A stretch of 64,000 bases of DNA from Bryobacteraceae bacterium (GTDB taxonomy: Bacteria > Acidobacteriota > Terriglobia > Bryobacterales > Bryobacteraceae), in the NCBI GenBank assembly GCA_947458745.1, contig CANGYQ010000005.1, positions 1-64,000 on the forward strand, written 5' to 3'. The first letter of the stretch is position 1. Every line of letters begins with the position of its first letter. Below the pieces are notes generated by a model. It made no database searches. It was not told the origin of the DNA and was given only the letters and a program-made list of their open reading frames with translations. The position numbers and the translations under genes were made by a program. Below, in pieces: positions 9,797 through 17,897 of this stretch.

Positions 9797-12064
9797 GTGC
9801 CAACTCTGTCCCCCATAATTCTATTGCTCATGCTGCCCCTGGCAGCAGAGCCCGTGCGTGTCGGTACCTTTCTCAGTGAAACGCGGCTCGTGCATGATAC
9901 CGGGCGGGGACTGCCGTCCAACAATATTCGTGGTGTGGCCATTCAGGGTTCTGCGGTGTACGCCGCGACCGCGCAGGGCTTGGCGGTGAGGCGGGGTACG
10001 TCCTGGGCGGTGGAGCAGCCGGGCGGGCCGCTCGATCATGTCGCAGCAGGTCCGAGCGGTGTGTGGGTAGCGGGCGGGCAGCGGATTTGGAGGCTGGGTG
10101 GTGATCGGCCGGAAGTGGCGATGATCAGTACCAGTCAACGAATTGTCGCGTTGGGGGCTGGAATCCAGTTGTGGGTAGCGACTGAGGCGGCCTTGTTCCG
10201 GCATCAACAAGGTGCGCTGGCCCAGGAGAGATCCTTTGCTGGAACTCAGGTTCGCCAAATCGCCGTGGCCTCTGATGAGCGAGTGGCGGTGGCGGCACAG
10301 AACGGATTGTTCCTGCGCTCCACCCAAGGTGCTTGGGAGATTGTCCGGCCCAGCGATGGACGGCGTAGTTGGGCGCCGCTGGATGTCCGAGGGGTAGCCT
10401 TCGACGAAAAAGGGCGGCTCTGGTTTGCGAGTCCCCAGGGTGTCGGCTTGCTCGACAGAGGCCGCTGGAAGCTCCACGATGCTTCTGACGGCATACCATA
10501 CGGCGACTTCACCAGCGTGGCGGCGGCGAACGGCCGTGTTTGGCTGGGCACCACCAAAGGTGTCGTGACCTTTGATGGCCAGCATTGGGGCTACCGCCAA
10601 GGAAAGCGCTGGCTGGCCGACGACGCGGTGCGGCAGGTGGCCGCGGCGGCGGATGGCTCGGCGTGGGTGGCGGGGAGCCAGGGCATCTCCGAGATCGCGC
10701 TGAAGCCGTTGACGCTGGCCGCGAAGGCGAAGCAGTTCGACGACGAGATCGAGAAGCGCCACCGGCGCACGCCCTACGGCTATGTGTTGGCGGCCCACCT
10801 CAAGCGGCCGGGTGATCTGACGGAATGGACCAATCACGATAGCGACAACGACGGCCTCTGGACCTCAATGTATGGCGCGGCGCAATGCTTTGCCTACGGT
10901 GCGACCGGCAGCCCGGAGGCGAAGGCTCGGGCGGTGAAGGCGTTTGAGGCGTTGCGCTTTCTGGGTACGGTGACCCAATCCGGTGATCATCCCGCGCCCC
11001 GCGGCTTTGTCGCCCGCACCATCCTGCCCGGCGACGGACCGGACCCCAACCAGCACGATTCGCCGGAGCAGGATCGCCAGTTCCGCGCCACCCGCGACAA
11101 GCTGTGGAAGACGATTACGCCGCGGTGGCCCAAGACGGCCGATGGCCAGTGGTACTGGAAGTCCGACACCAGCTCCGATGAACTGGATGGCCACTTCTTC
11201 TTTTACGGCCTCTACTTCGACCTTGTCGCCAAGACCGAAGCCGAGCGCGCCCCGGTGCGCGAACACCTTCGTGCCATGGGCGACCATTTTCTCGCCCACG
11301 GCTTCAACTATGTCGATCACGACGGCCAGCCCACCCGCTGGGGCTACTTCGACCCGGCGACCCTGAATCACAATCACGACTTCTGGGGCGAGCGCGGCAT
11401 GAACTCGCTCAGCATGCTGGCCTACTTGAAGGTGGTCAGCCACATCACTGGCGACCCCAAGTACGACCAAGCCGCGCGCAAGCTGATCGATGACCACGGC
11501 TACGAAATGAACGTAATGTTTCCCAAAACGCACGGCGGCCCGGGCGCGGGCAATCAGTCCGACGACGAGATGATCTTCATGAACTTTTACAGCCTGCTGC
11601 GCTACGAAAAAGACGCCCGGCTGCGAGGCTTCTACCTTCGCGCGCTGGCGCACGCCTGGGAGAATGAGCGGCCGGAGATGAACCCGTTCTTCAACTTCAT
11701 CTACGCTTCATTGGCGACGGGCGAGAAGTTGGTGGGCACGCATGACACGCTCGATCTCGCAGCGAAGGGCGACTGGCTGGAGGACTCGATTGACACCCTC
11801 AAACGCATCCCGCTCGACCGCGTGAATTGGAAGCTTTCTCACACCCACCGCCAGGACCTGCGCCCTATCGGCGAAGCCCGCGGCCGCCAGCGCGGCTACC
11901 GGCTGAATGGCAAGGTCCTGCCTGCCGACGAGCAGTATGTGCAGCACTGGAACCACGACCCCTGGGCGCTGGAGCAGGGCGGTGATGGCCGCAGCCTGGG
12001 CGATGGCGCGGTGTTCTTGCTGCCCTACTACATGGGGCTCTACCACGGCTTCATTGTTGACTAG
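9797..12064 (+). CDS. Secreted beta-propeller protein with a C-terminal alpha-helical domain
   Basis: 755 residues with a short signal peptide. Residues about 25-300 are repeating propeller blades of the two-component-regulator propeller type (GLPSNNIRGVAIQGSAVY, GVAFDEKGRLWFASPQGVGLLDRG, VWLGTTKGVVTFDG). The remaining 450 residues are rich in aromatic and acidic motifs (NHDSDNDGLWTSMYGAAQCFA, DELDGHFFFYGLYFD, HNHDFWGERGMNSLS) that suggest a secreted alpha/alpha-toroid domain like those of polysaccharide-active enzymes. No histidine kinase follows the propeller, so it is not a hybrid sensor. Start is GTG. The 3' end overlaps the opposite-strand BrnA-like gene by 14 bases. Substrate unknown. 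Confidence 0.75.
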   Translation: MPTLSPIILLLMLPLAAEPVRVGTFLSETRLVHDTGRGLPSNNIRGVAIQGSAVYAATAQGLAVRRGTSWAVEQPGGPLDHVAAGPSGVWVAGGQRIWRLGGDRPEVAMISTSQRIVALGAGIQLWVATEAALFRHQQGALAQERSFAGTQVRQIAVASDERVAVAAQNGLFLRSTQGAWEIVRPSDGRRSWAPLDVRGVAFDEKGRLWFASPQGVGLLDRGRWKLHDASDGIPYGDFTSVAAANGRVWLGTTKGVVTFDGQHWGYRQGKRWLADDAVRQVAAAADGSAWVAGSQGISEIALKPLTLAAKAKQFDDEIEKRHRRTPYGYVLAAHLKRPGDLTEWTNHDSDNDGLWTSMYGAAQCFAYGATGSPEAKARAVKAFEALRFLGTVTQSGDHPAPRGFVARTILPGDGPDPNQHDSPEQDRQFRATRDKLWKTITPRWPKTADGQWYWKSDTSSDELDGHFFFYGLYFDLVAKTEAERAPVREHLRAMGDHFLAHGFNYVDHDGQPTRWGYFDPATLNHNHDFWGERGMNSLSMLAYLKVVSHITGDPKYDQAARKLIDDHGYEMNVMFPKTHGGPGAGNQSDDEMIFMNFYSLLRYEKDARLRGFYLRALAHAWENERPEMNPFFNFIYASLATGEKLVGTHDTLDLAAKGDWLEDSIDTLKRIPLDRVNWKLSHTHRQDLRPIGEARGRQRGYRLNGKVLPADEQYVQHWNHDPWALEQGGDGRSLGDGAVFLLPYYMGLYHGFIVD

Positions 12065-12344
12065 GGGGCGAACCGGCCGGTCTTCTACCTGACGGTCGGA
12101 TGGGACCTACTTGGTCCATCGCTTGACGCAATAAGGTCTTGATCACCGCTTGCCGGCTGATATTCAACTTCGCAGCCCGCTCATCGAGTTCCCGCAGCAT
12201 ACCGTGGGTCAGGTCAACGTTCACGCGGCGAACGGGCCGCACCACCGTAAACTGACTGGTAAAGAACTGCGAGATATCTTCGCCCCGCGTGGCCATCTCA
12301 GCGATCTCGTCGGCGGAGGGAGCTGGTTTAGATCTGTTCGGCAT
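12051..12344 (-). CDS. BrnA-like ribbon-helix-helix antitoxin
   Basis: 97 residues. The N-terminal part (ADEIAEMATRGEDISQFFT) and the RHH core (RRVNVDLTHGMLRELDERAAKLNISRQAVIKTLLRQAMD) match the CopG/BrnA type antitoxins that pair with BrnT ribonucleases. In brnTA operons the toxin gene lies upstream and overlaps the antitoxin start; here only the last 32 codons of such a toxin remain. It may therefore be an orphan antitoxin. It overlaps the end of the propeller gene on the other strand. Confidence 0.75.
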   Translation of the reverse strand: MPNRSKPAPSADEIAEMATRGEDISQFFTSQFTVVRPVRRVNVDLTHGMLRELDERAAKLNISRQAVIKTLLRQAMDQVGPIRPSGRRPAGSPPSQQ

Positions 12345-12426
12345 AGGCTTCTTCTTCCTGCGGCGTTGCTTTCCAGGCGGTGATCAGGCGATAGACCTCA
12401 CCTTCAGCGTCTCTGTCATGATACCG
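12328..12426 (-). pseudogene. brnT toxin remnant (C-terminal end only)
   Basis: Immediately upstream of the antitoxin, and overlapping its start by 17 bases, a frame closed by TGA at its 5' end encodes 32 residues: RDAEGEVYRLITAWKATPQE then EEAYAEQI and TAA. This fits the C-terminus of BrnT toxins (a Val/Ile-rich strand, an Ala-Trp/Arg-Lys-Ala-Thr segment, then a Glu-rich helix ending in Tyr). No start codon or N-terminal catalytic residues are left; hicA begins 20 bases further on. I infer that the toxin was truncated, possibly when hicAB arrived. Confidence 0.55.
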
Positions 12427-12437
12427 TCAGTGATACC
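12419..12437. promoter_or_regulatory. Paired TGATACC heptamers upstream of hicA
   Basis: TGATACC occurs at 12419-12425 and again at 12431-12437, 12 bases apart (about one helical turn), directly upstream of the hicA start at 12446. HicB-type antitoxins repress their own operons, so this could be an operator. The assignment rests only on position and repeat spacing. Confidence 0.3.
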
Positions 12438-12445
12438 ATCGTTGT

Positions 12446-12691
12446 GTGGGCAAGCAGGCTAAGCTGATCGCCAAGATGCGGCGGCATCCTCTCGATTGGC
12501 GGATCGAAGACTTGAAGGTGGTCGCCGACAGTATGGGCATCAGTCACGATCAGCATGGCACTAGTCATGTGGTGTTCCGTCATCACATCGCTGGCCGTCT
12601 CTCGGTGCCTGCGCACTGGCCCATCAGGCCCATCTACGTCCGGCAATTCATCGATCTGGTAGACCGAGCGGGAGAGAACAATGAAGATTGA
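12446..12691 (+). CDS. hicA: HicA-type mRNA interferase toxin
   Basis: 81 residues with a GTG start. It has the HicA dsRBD-like fold pattern: an N-terminal helix, then HGTSHVVFRHHIAGRLSVPAH, in which the His after Gly-Thr-Ser corresponds to the catalytic His of the GSH motif, and a C-terminal helix IRPIYVRQFIDLVD. HicA toxins cleave mRNA independently of the ribosome. It overlaps hicB by 11 bases, the standard toxin-first order. Confidence 0.88.
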   Translation: MGKQAKLIAKMRRHPLDWRIEDLKVVADSMGISHDQHGTSHVVFRHHIAGRLSVPAHWPIRPIYVRQFIDLVDRAGENNED

Positions 12692-13040
12692 AGCGACCTT
12701 GATCAATTCCTATGCGTTCACGATCCGCCGCTTATCTGAGGAAGACGGCGGGGGCTTCGCGATTGAGTATCCAGACTTGCCGGGGTGCCTGTCGGACGGC
12801 GACACGCCCGAAGAAGCTTTAGTCAACGGTCGGGATGCGGTGAAGGCGTATCTGAAGAGTTGCGCTGCGCACGGCGACCCCATCCCGAAGCCCAGCGATG
12901 CCAGCGGCCAATGGCGTCAACGCGTCCCCCGCAGCCTGCATGCCCGTCTGACGGCTCGGGCTCGGCAGGAGGGAGTTAGTTTGAATGCGCTGGTGACGGC
13001 GATGATTGCGGAGGGGTTGGGGAAGCGGTCGGTGGGGTAG
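12681..13040 (+). CDS. hicB: HicB-type antitoxin
   Basis: 119 residues. The N-terminal half is the partial RNase H-like HicB fold (FAIEYPDLPGCLSDGDTPEEALVNGRDAVKAYL). The C-terminal half (RVPRSLHARLTARARQEGVSLNALVTAMIAEGL) is a ribbon-helix-helix DNA-binding domain, so it should both neutralise HicA and repress the operon. It overlaps hicA by 11 bases. The pair looks intact. Confidence 0.92.
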   Translation: MKIEATLINSYAFTIRRLSEEDGGGFAIEYPDLPGCLSDGDTPEEALVNGRDAVKAYLKSCAAHGDPIPKPSDASGQWRQRVPRSLHARLTARARQEGVSLNALVTAMIAEGLGKRSVG

Positions 13041-13133
13041 GGGCCCTCGGCAAACGCTCAATCCGGTGCACTGATTTGTAGACCGACCATATGACCGCGG
13101 AATCCCTTGGATGTTTAGCTGAGCGGAGGCAGG

Positions 13134-13361
13134 CTATTTGCCTATCCCGCCCTTTACAATCTTCCACAACATCAAGGTCCCAAAGAGCGACAGCATCACA
13201 ATAGGCCAGAACAGCGGATTGCTCCTCACCGAAGGGTAAATGAAAAGCGAAACAATCTGACCTGAAGCCAAAACGGAGGCCATGAAGGCCAGAATTTCCA
13301 AGCTACCCTTTGTCCGGCGACGATCCAATTGAGCACAATACTCCGACGGGGGGGCTGTCAA
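13134..13361 (-). CDS. Small two-helix membrane protein, unknown
   Basis: 75 residues with two clear hydrophobic spans (about 23-42 and 51-68) and a Lys-rich C-terminus (KIVKGGIGK), so probably an inner-membrane protein. It is more A+T-rich than its surroundings and sits among toxin-antitoxin genes. The start is uncertain: the first start codon is a TTG at 13361 with no ribosome binding site, and a run of seven G (13348-13354) lies just inside it. I recognise no family. Confidence 0.4.
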   Translation of the reverse strand: MTAPPSEYCAQLDRRRTKGSLEILAFMASVLASGQIVSLFIYPSVRSNPLFWPIVMLSLFGTLMLWKIVKGGIGK

Positions 13362-13384
13362 GGAGAGTCGGATTGTCCCTCGCC

Positions 13385-13457
13385 TCAGGTAGCTATCTCG
13401 GCGATCTCGTCGGCTAAGGTTGTTGCTGGTTTAGGCTTGTTCGGCATGGGCATCTTT
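13385..13457 (-). pseudogene. Second brnTA remnant (toxin end and antitoxin start)
   Basis: Reading leftwards, a KDAHAEQA-TAA toxin-like tail (13457-13431) overlaps an ATG at 13447 that opens MPNKPKPATTLADEIAEIAT and stops at 13385. This parallels the other locus, where the toxin tail EEAYAEQI overlaps MPNRSKPAPSADEIAEMAT. The antitoxin copy is cut short by TGA after 20 codons, so it is not functional. The two copies flank hicAB and the small membrane-protein gene. Confidence 0.6.
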
Positions 13458-13483
13458 GCCCGGTTGGATCGCTCTCGCCTTGA

Positions 13484-13864
13484 TTAGCGAATCACTTCAA
13501 TCCTTAACTCGCCCGACGAAAACCGAGCCCAGGCTGAATCTGTGGTTACCGCAGTCAGTTTCAAAGCCCTTGCGGTCGCCAGGCAGGCCCGGTCGCCCAG
13601 GGATAAGCCATTCCCCCGAACCGGCACAATGGTCGCCGCAGGCAGAACCCAGGACGGGTCAAAGGGTACAATCACCAGATTGAGGTCTTCAAACGTGAGC
13701 TGAACTTCCGCTGCCGACATGCCATCTCGGTGCAATTTGATGGCAACTTCAGCCGCGTTCACGGCGGATACGGCCCCATCGCCATAGCATTCGGTGGCCC
13801 GCTGGTGGCCGGGTTCGCGCTTCAGCATGGCTAGAATGGCGGAGGCATCAAGCAGGTAGGTCAT
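13484..13864 (-). CDS. vapC: VapC-family PIN-domain ribonuclease toxin
   Basis: 126 residues. The PIN acidic residues are present: Asp in YLLDASAILA, Glu in NAAEVAIKL, Asp in LSLGDRACLATA and Asp in VTTDSAW. VapC toxins are Mg-dependent endoribonucleases, often cutting initiator tRNA or rRNA. The start overlaps the end of the AbrB-type antitoxin gene by 17 bases, the normal vapBC layout. It looks full length. Confidence 0.9.
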   Translation of the reverse strand: MTYLLDASAILAMLKREPGHQRATECYGDGAVSAVNAAEVAIKLHRDGMSAAEVQLTFEDLNLVIVPFDPSWVLPAATIVPVRGNGLSLGDRACLATARALKLTAVTTDSAWARFSSGELRIEVIR

Positions 13865-14123
13865 CGGCCAGCCCCTCGCGAACCGCCTCTTCCCGGCGTT
13901 CCCGCAAGAACGATTCGACGACCGAACCGCCTTCTGGGTTCAGCGAGCGGCAGCGCTCCTGAGCCCGGCGCAGACCGGCGAGACGATCTTCCAGCAAGAT
14001 TCGGCCTTCGGAATCCAGCCGCAGAACCACCTCGGTGCCCGCATCCAATTTGGCTGCCTCCCGCATTGCGGCGGGTATGGTAATTCTGCCAAATTTGTCA
14101 ATCTTTGCCAATTCGGCGGTCAT
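13848..14123 (-). CDS. vapB: VapB-type AbrB/MazE antitoxin
   Basis: 91 residues. Residues 6-45 are a swapped-hairpin AbrB domain (KIDKFGRITIPAAMREAAKL, then TEVVLRLDSEGRILLE), the DNA-binding part. The remaining acidic, Arg-rich tail would wrap the VapC active site. It is cotranscribed with vapC and divergent from gspE, about 110 bases away. Confidence 0.88.
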   Translation of the reverse strand: MTAELAKIDKFGRITIPAAMREAAKLDAGTEVVLRLDSEGRILLEDRLAGLRRAQERCRSLNPEGGSVVESFLRERREEAVREGLADDLPA

Positions 14124-14232
14124 GCCCCAAGAATAGCACCATCGCCAATTCCACTCTCGGCCCCAAGGATAACAATGTCAACGCTTTCGCCCTCCGCCAC
14201 GTCAATCTGGTAGGCGAACTCCTCGCCCCGCT

Positions 14233-15852
14233 ATGGCCACTGACCGCATCCGCCTGCCCAACTCGGAAGAAGAGATCGTGCATGCGCGGCAGCTTGCCTT
14301 GCGCTATCGTGCTGAATTTGTGGATCTTAAGGAAGGCCGGATCGACCATGAGTTGTTCCGGTCGATCCCCGTTGACCTGATGTTCCGGTCCAACTTTGTG
14401 CCGCTGCACAAGGAAAACGGGACGCTCGACATCGCCATCGCCGACCCGCGCAACCTCAGTTTGATCGACGAACTGTCGCTGTTGCTGGGGATGAAGTTGC
14501 GGGTGAAGGTTGCGACACTGTCGCAGATTTCAGACCTGCTGAAAAAGACGGAGCAATCGCAGCGCGTTCTCGAAGAGGTGACCGAAGGGTTCACGCTCGA
14601 TGTCGTGGGCGATGAAGAGAACCCGGACGAGACGCTGTCGATCGACAAGCTGGCTGTCGATTCCGACATTGCGCCGGTTATCAAGCTGGTGGATACCACT
14701 ATCTTCAACGCGCTGGAGCGCCGGGCGTCGGACATTCACATTGAGACGCGCGACCAGGAAGTGGCCATCAAGTACCGCATCGACGGCGTGCTGCAGTACG
14801 CCATGCCGCCGATCGCCAAGGACTGGCACTCCACCATCATTTCCCGCATCAAGGTGATGAGCGAGCTCGACATCGCCGAACGGCGCGTACCGCAGGACGG
14901 CCGCTTTCGGGTCCGTTACAAGACACGCCTGATCGATTTCCGCGTCTCGATCATGCCCACCGTGCATGGCGAAGATGCCGTGCTCCGCGTGCTCGATAAA
15001 GAGTCGATGAGCGAGAAGTTTTCGAAGCTCTCGCTCGACGTCGTGGGCTTCGGCGAGCAGGACCTCATTAAGTTCCGGCGCTACATCAAGGAGCCGTACG
15101 GCATGGTGCTGGTGACCGGGCCGACCGGATCGGGCAAAACCACCACGCTCTATGCCGCGCTGAGCGAGATCAAGAACGACGAAGACAAGATCATCACCAT
15201 CGAAGATCCGGTGGAGTATCAGATCAAGGGCATCACCCAGATTCCGGTGAATGAGAAAAAGGGTCTCACGTTTGCGCGCGGCCTGCGTTCGATCCTGCGT
15301 CATGACCCGGACAAGATCCTGGTGGGCGAAATCCGTGACCAGGAGACGGCGCAGATCGCCATCAACGCCGCGCTCACCGGCCACTTGGTGTTCACCACCG
15401 TCCACGCCAACAACGTGTTCGACGTGTTGGGGCGCTTTTTGAACATCGGCGTCGACCTCTACAACTTCGTGTCGGCGCTGAACTGTATTCTGGCGCAGCG
15501 CCTGGTTCGCCTGATCTGCCCGCACTGCATCACCAAGGTTCGCTACGACGCGGACACGCTGCATGAGGGCGGCCTCAATCCCGAAGAGTGGAAGGACTTT
15601 GAGTTCTCCGAAGGCAAGGGCTGCTTTGAATGCGGCGGTACCGGCTTCCGGGGCCGAACCGCCATCCACGAACTGCTCGATTTGAACGACGAGATCCGCG
15701 AACTGATTCTGGAGCGGCGGGCGATTTCGCTGATCAAAGCGGCGTCGCAGCGCCAGGGGATGACCTTCCTGCGCGAGTCTGCCGTGGATCGCGTGCGCCA
15801 CGGCCTGACGACGCTGAAAGAGATCAACAAGGTGACCTTCATTGAAGGCTAA
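14233..15852 (+). CDS. gspE: Type II secretion/type IV pilus assembly ATPase (GspE/PilB)
   Basis: 539 residues. It powers pseudopilus or pilus assembly from the cytoplasmic face. An N-terminal N1E-like domain (about 1-110) is followed by the ATPase core: Walker A GPTGSGKTTT at 296-305, Asp box IITIEDPVEYQ, Walker B ILVGEIRDQETA, and the His box TGHLVFTTVHANN. A tetracysteine zinc site (CPHC ... CFECGG) is present, as in GspE/PilB and unlike PilT. It heads a tightly packed operon with the pilM- to pilP-like genes; spacing to the next gene is 15 bases. Confidence 0.95.
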   Translation: MATDRIRLPNSEEEIVHARQLALRYRAEFVDLKEGRIDHELFRSIPVDLMFRSNFVPLHKENGTLDIAIADPRNLSLIDELSLLLGMKLRVKVATLSQISDLLKKTEQSQRVLEEVTEGFTLDVVGDEENPDETLSIDKLAVDSDIAPVIKLVDTTIFNALERRASDIHIETRDQEVAIKYRIDGVLQYAMPPIAKDWHSTIISRIKVMSELDIAERRVPQDGRFRVRYKTRLIDFRVSIMPTVHGEDAVLRVLDKESMSEKFSKLSLDVVGFGEQDLIKFRRYIKEPYGMVLVTGPTGSGKTTTLYAALSEIKNDEDKIITIEDPVEYQIKGITQIPVNEKKGLTFARGLRSILRHDPDKILVGEIRDQETAQIAINAALTGHLVFTTVHANNVFDVLGRFLNIGVDLYNFVSALNCILAQRLVRLICPHCITKVRYDADTLHEGGLNPEEWKDFEFSEGKGCFECGGTGFRGRTAIHELLDLNDEIRELILERRAISLIKAASQRQGMTFLRESAVDRVRHGLTTLKEINKVTFIEG

Positions 15853-15867
15853 CCTGAAAGCACGGCC

Positions 15868-16707
15868 ATGCTAGAACGCATCAAGCGGCTGGTGACTGAC
15901 CCGCCCCCCGCGCATGTCTTCGAGTTCTCGCCCGCGGGCATTGCCTGGGCGATTTCGGAGAACACCTCGGAGGGTCCGCGCACCAGCACCGGGTTTGAGC
16001 CGCTGCCGCCCGGCGCGCTGAAGGTTTCGCCGGTCGAGGACAACATCATCGATACGCTGGCCGTGGATGCGGCGGTGAAACGGATCGCTCCGCCGAATCC
16101 AAACAAGAAGCAGCGCCGCCCGGCCGCGTTGATCTTGCCGGATTACTGCGGGCGGCTGACGGTGCTCGACTTTGATTCGTTTCCCTCCAAGGCCGATGAA
16201 CAGGCCAGCCTGGTGCGGTTCCGGATGAAGAAGACGCTGCCGTTTGAAGTAGAGTCGGCGGCCCTTAGTTTTGAGGCGCAGATGGACCCCAAGGGCGGGG
16301 CTCATGTGGTGGTCGGTGCGGTGTCGCTGGAGATTCTGTCGCGGTATGAACAGATGTTGCGGAACTCGGGATTTCAGCCCGGCTATGTGACGCTTTCCAG
16401 TTTGGCCTCGCTGGCGTTGGTGCCGGAAGCGGCCGGGATCACGGTGTTTGCGCGGCTGAATGAGCGCGTTCTGACGGTAAGTGTCGTGGTGGGCAATGAA
16501 CTGCGGCTGGCCCGGTGTTTGGAGCTGGAGTCGGCCTCGGCTGACGAGATTGACCAGGTCCTGCAACCGACCCTCGCTTTTGTCGAAGACGAATTTAATC
16601 TCCCGGTGGAACAGTTAATCTATTGCGGACTCGATGGCGGCACACGCCTGCCGGTGCCGCCGCAGAGTGCGGGGCTGATGGGATATCTGGCAGGGGTGAC
16701 CGCGTGA
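15868..16707 (+). CDS. pilM: PilM/GspL-like actin-fold assembly protein
   Basis: 279 residues. By position between the ATPase and the PilN-like gene, and by sequence pattern (VFEFSPAGIAWAI near the start, KTLPFEVESAALSFEAQ, IYCGLDGG near the end), it resembles the actin-like cytoplasmic protein PilM or the GspL cytoplasmic domain. No membrane segment is visible, which favours PilM. The phosphate-binding motifs are weak, so nucleotide binding is uncertain. The stop overlaps the GTG of the next gene. Confidence 0.75.
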   Translation: MLERIKRLVTDPPPAHVFEFSPAGIAWAISENTSEGPRTSTGFEPLPPGALKVSPVEDNIIDTLAVDAAVKRIAPPNPNKKQRRPAALILPDYCGRLTVLDFDSFPSKADEQASLVRFRMKKTLPFEVESAALSFEAQMDPKGGAHVVVGAVSLEILSRYEQMLRNSGFQPGYVTLSSLASLALVPEAAGITVFARLNERVLTVSVVVGNELRLARCLELESASADEIDQVLQPTLAFVEDEFNLPVEQLIYCGLDGGTRLPVPPQSAGLMGYLAGVTA

Positions 16708-17282
16708 ACCTGAAACGTTTCCGGACGATCAATCTGTCCAGCGAGCCATTCCGCAAGGACCGGCCGCTGGTGGCCGGCTCCATTGTGTTGAGCGTCATCC
16801 TGGGCGCTTTACTGGTCACGCTGACCTGGATGGCCGTGTTGCAGCAGTTGAGCGTGAAGGACGCGCGCACCGCCATTGCCGCCGTGGAAAAGCAACTGGC
16901 GACGCTCGACCGCGAGCAGGCGCAGTTGAACATCACGTTGCGCCAGCCGGGTAACTCTGATGTCTTCGAACAGAGCCTTTTCCTGAATGGGCTACTGGCC
17001 CGCAAAGGCATCTCCTGGACCAAGATTTTTTCCGATCTGGAGACCGTCGTGCCCCCCAACGTCCGCGTCATCTCGGTGCGGCCGCAGGTGAACGGGCAGA
17101 ACCAGATTCAGTTGGACCTGTTTGTTGGATCACAGGGCATTGAGCCCGTTGTCGATATGTTGATGAAGCTGGAAGGCTCCCCCGTATTCGGCAAGACGGC
17201 CATTGCCAACTGGCTGCCGCCCTCGCAAACTGAGCCGCTGTACCGCTACCGGCTCACCGTCAACTACGTGCAGAAGCTGTAA
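16704..17282 (+). CDS. pilN: PilN-like assembly protein
   Basis: 192 residues starting with a GTG at 16704 that overlaps the previous stop (GTGA). The N-terminus has the PilN-type cytoplasmic segment that docks on PilM (NLKRFRTINLSSEPFRKDRP; the usual PilN form is INLLPWR), one membrane helix (about 29-49), a coiled-coil-like stretch (AIAAVEKQLATLDREQAQLN) and a C-terminal ferredoxin-like domain. It would form the inner-membrane alignment complex with the PilO-like protein. A longer form from 16623 would read through the end of pilM and is unlikely. Confidence 0.78.
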   Translation: MNLKRFRTINLSSEPFRKDRPLVAGSIVLSVILGALLVTLTWMAVLQQLSVKDARTAIAAVEKQLATLDREQAQLNITLRQPGNSDVFEQSLFLNGLLARKGISWTKIFSDLETVVPPNVRVISVRPQVNGQNQIQLDLFVGSQGIEPVVDMLMKLEGSPVFGKTAIANWLPPSQTEPLYRYRLTVNYVQKL

Positions 17283-17294
17283 CCCTGGAATCCT

Positions 17295-17897
17295 ATGTCG
17301 TCCAGCCTCAACCCGAACATCTCGTTTAGCCAGCTGCGCAATCTGCCGTGGCGGGACCCCAAGGTGCTGATGCGCGCCGTTCTGGGCGGCCTGGTGCTGG
17401 CCAATCTGATCGCGCTGTGGATGGTAGTGATGCCCCCGGGCGGGTCCGCTGCTGATCTCGACGCGCAGTTGATCACGCTGCGGTCACAGTTCAACCAACG
17501 CAAGCTGACTCTCGATCGCGCCCGGGCCTTCGCCGCCAAAGTGGACAAAGGCCGCAAGGAAGCCGATAAGTTCCAGACGGAATACTTTACTGACCGGCGC
17601 GTGGCGAGCTCCACCTTTGTCGCGGAGCTGGCCATGGCGGCCAAGGACGTCGGGATCAAGCCGAAGGAGCATACGTTCGTTTTTGATCCGGTGGAGGGCT
17701 CCGACACGCTGAGCATGATGACGATCACGGCCAACTATGAGGGCACCTACGCTGACTTAGTGCACTTTGTCAATCGGCTCGACCGGTCATCGCGATTTCT
17801 GATTCTCGATTCGCTCGCCGCCGCGCCGCAGCAGCAGGGCGGCATCCTCATGATTACCTTTAAGCTGAATGCCTTTGTCCGGGAGGCGCGGCTGTGA
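17295..17897 (+). CDS. pilO: PilO-like assembly protein
   Basis: 200 residues. Layout fits PilO/GspM: a short cytoplasmic N-terminus, one membrane helix (about 26-46), a coiled coil (LDAQLITLRSQFNQRKLTLDRA region) and a C-terminal alpha/beta domain with TITANYEGTYADLVHFVNRLDR, a recognisable PilO block. It partners the PilN-like protein in the periplasm. Its TGA overlaps the GTG of the next gene, indicating coupling. Confidence 0.8.
   Translation: MSSSLNPNISFSQLRNLPWRDPKVLMRAVLGGLVLANLIALWMVVMPPGGSAADLDAQLITLRSQFNQRKLTLDRARAFAAKVDKGRKEADKFQTEYFTDRRVASSTFVAELAMAAKDVGIKPKEHTFVFDPVEGSDTLSMMTITANYEGTYADLVHFVNRLDRSSRFLILDSLAAAPQQQGGILMITFKLNAFVREARL

Noticed and set aside
14530..15801. 423-codon frame antisense to gspE
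   Set aside because: Composition is a mirror of the GspE codons, with no motif or ribosome site; an artefact of codon usage.
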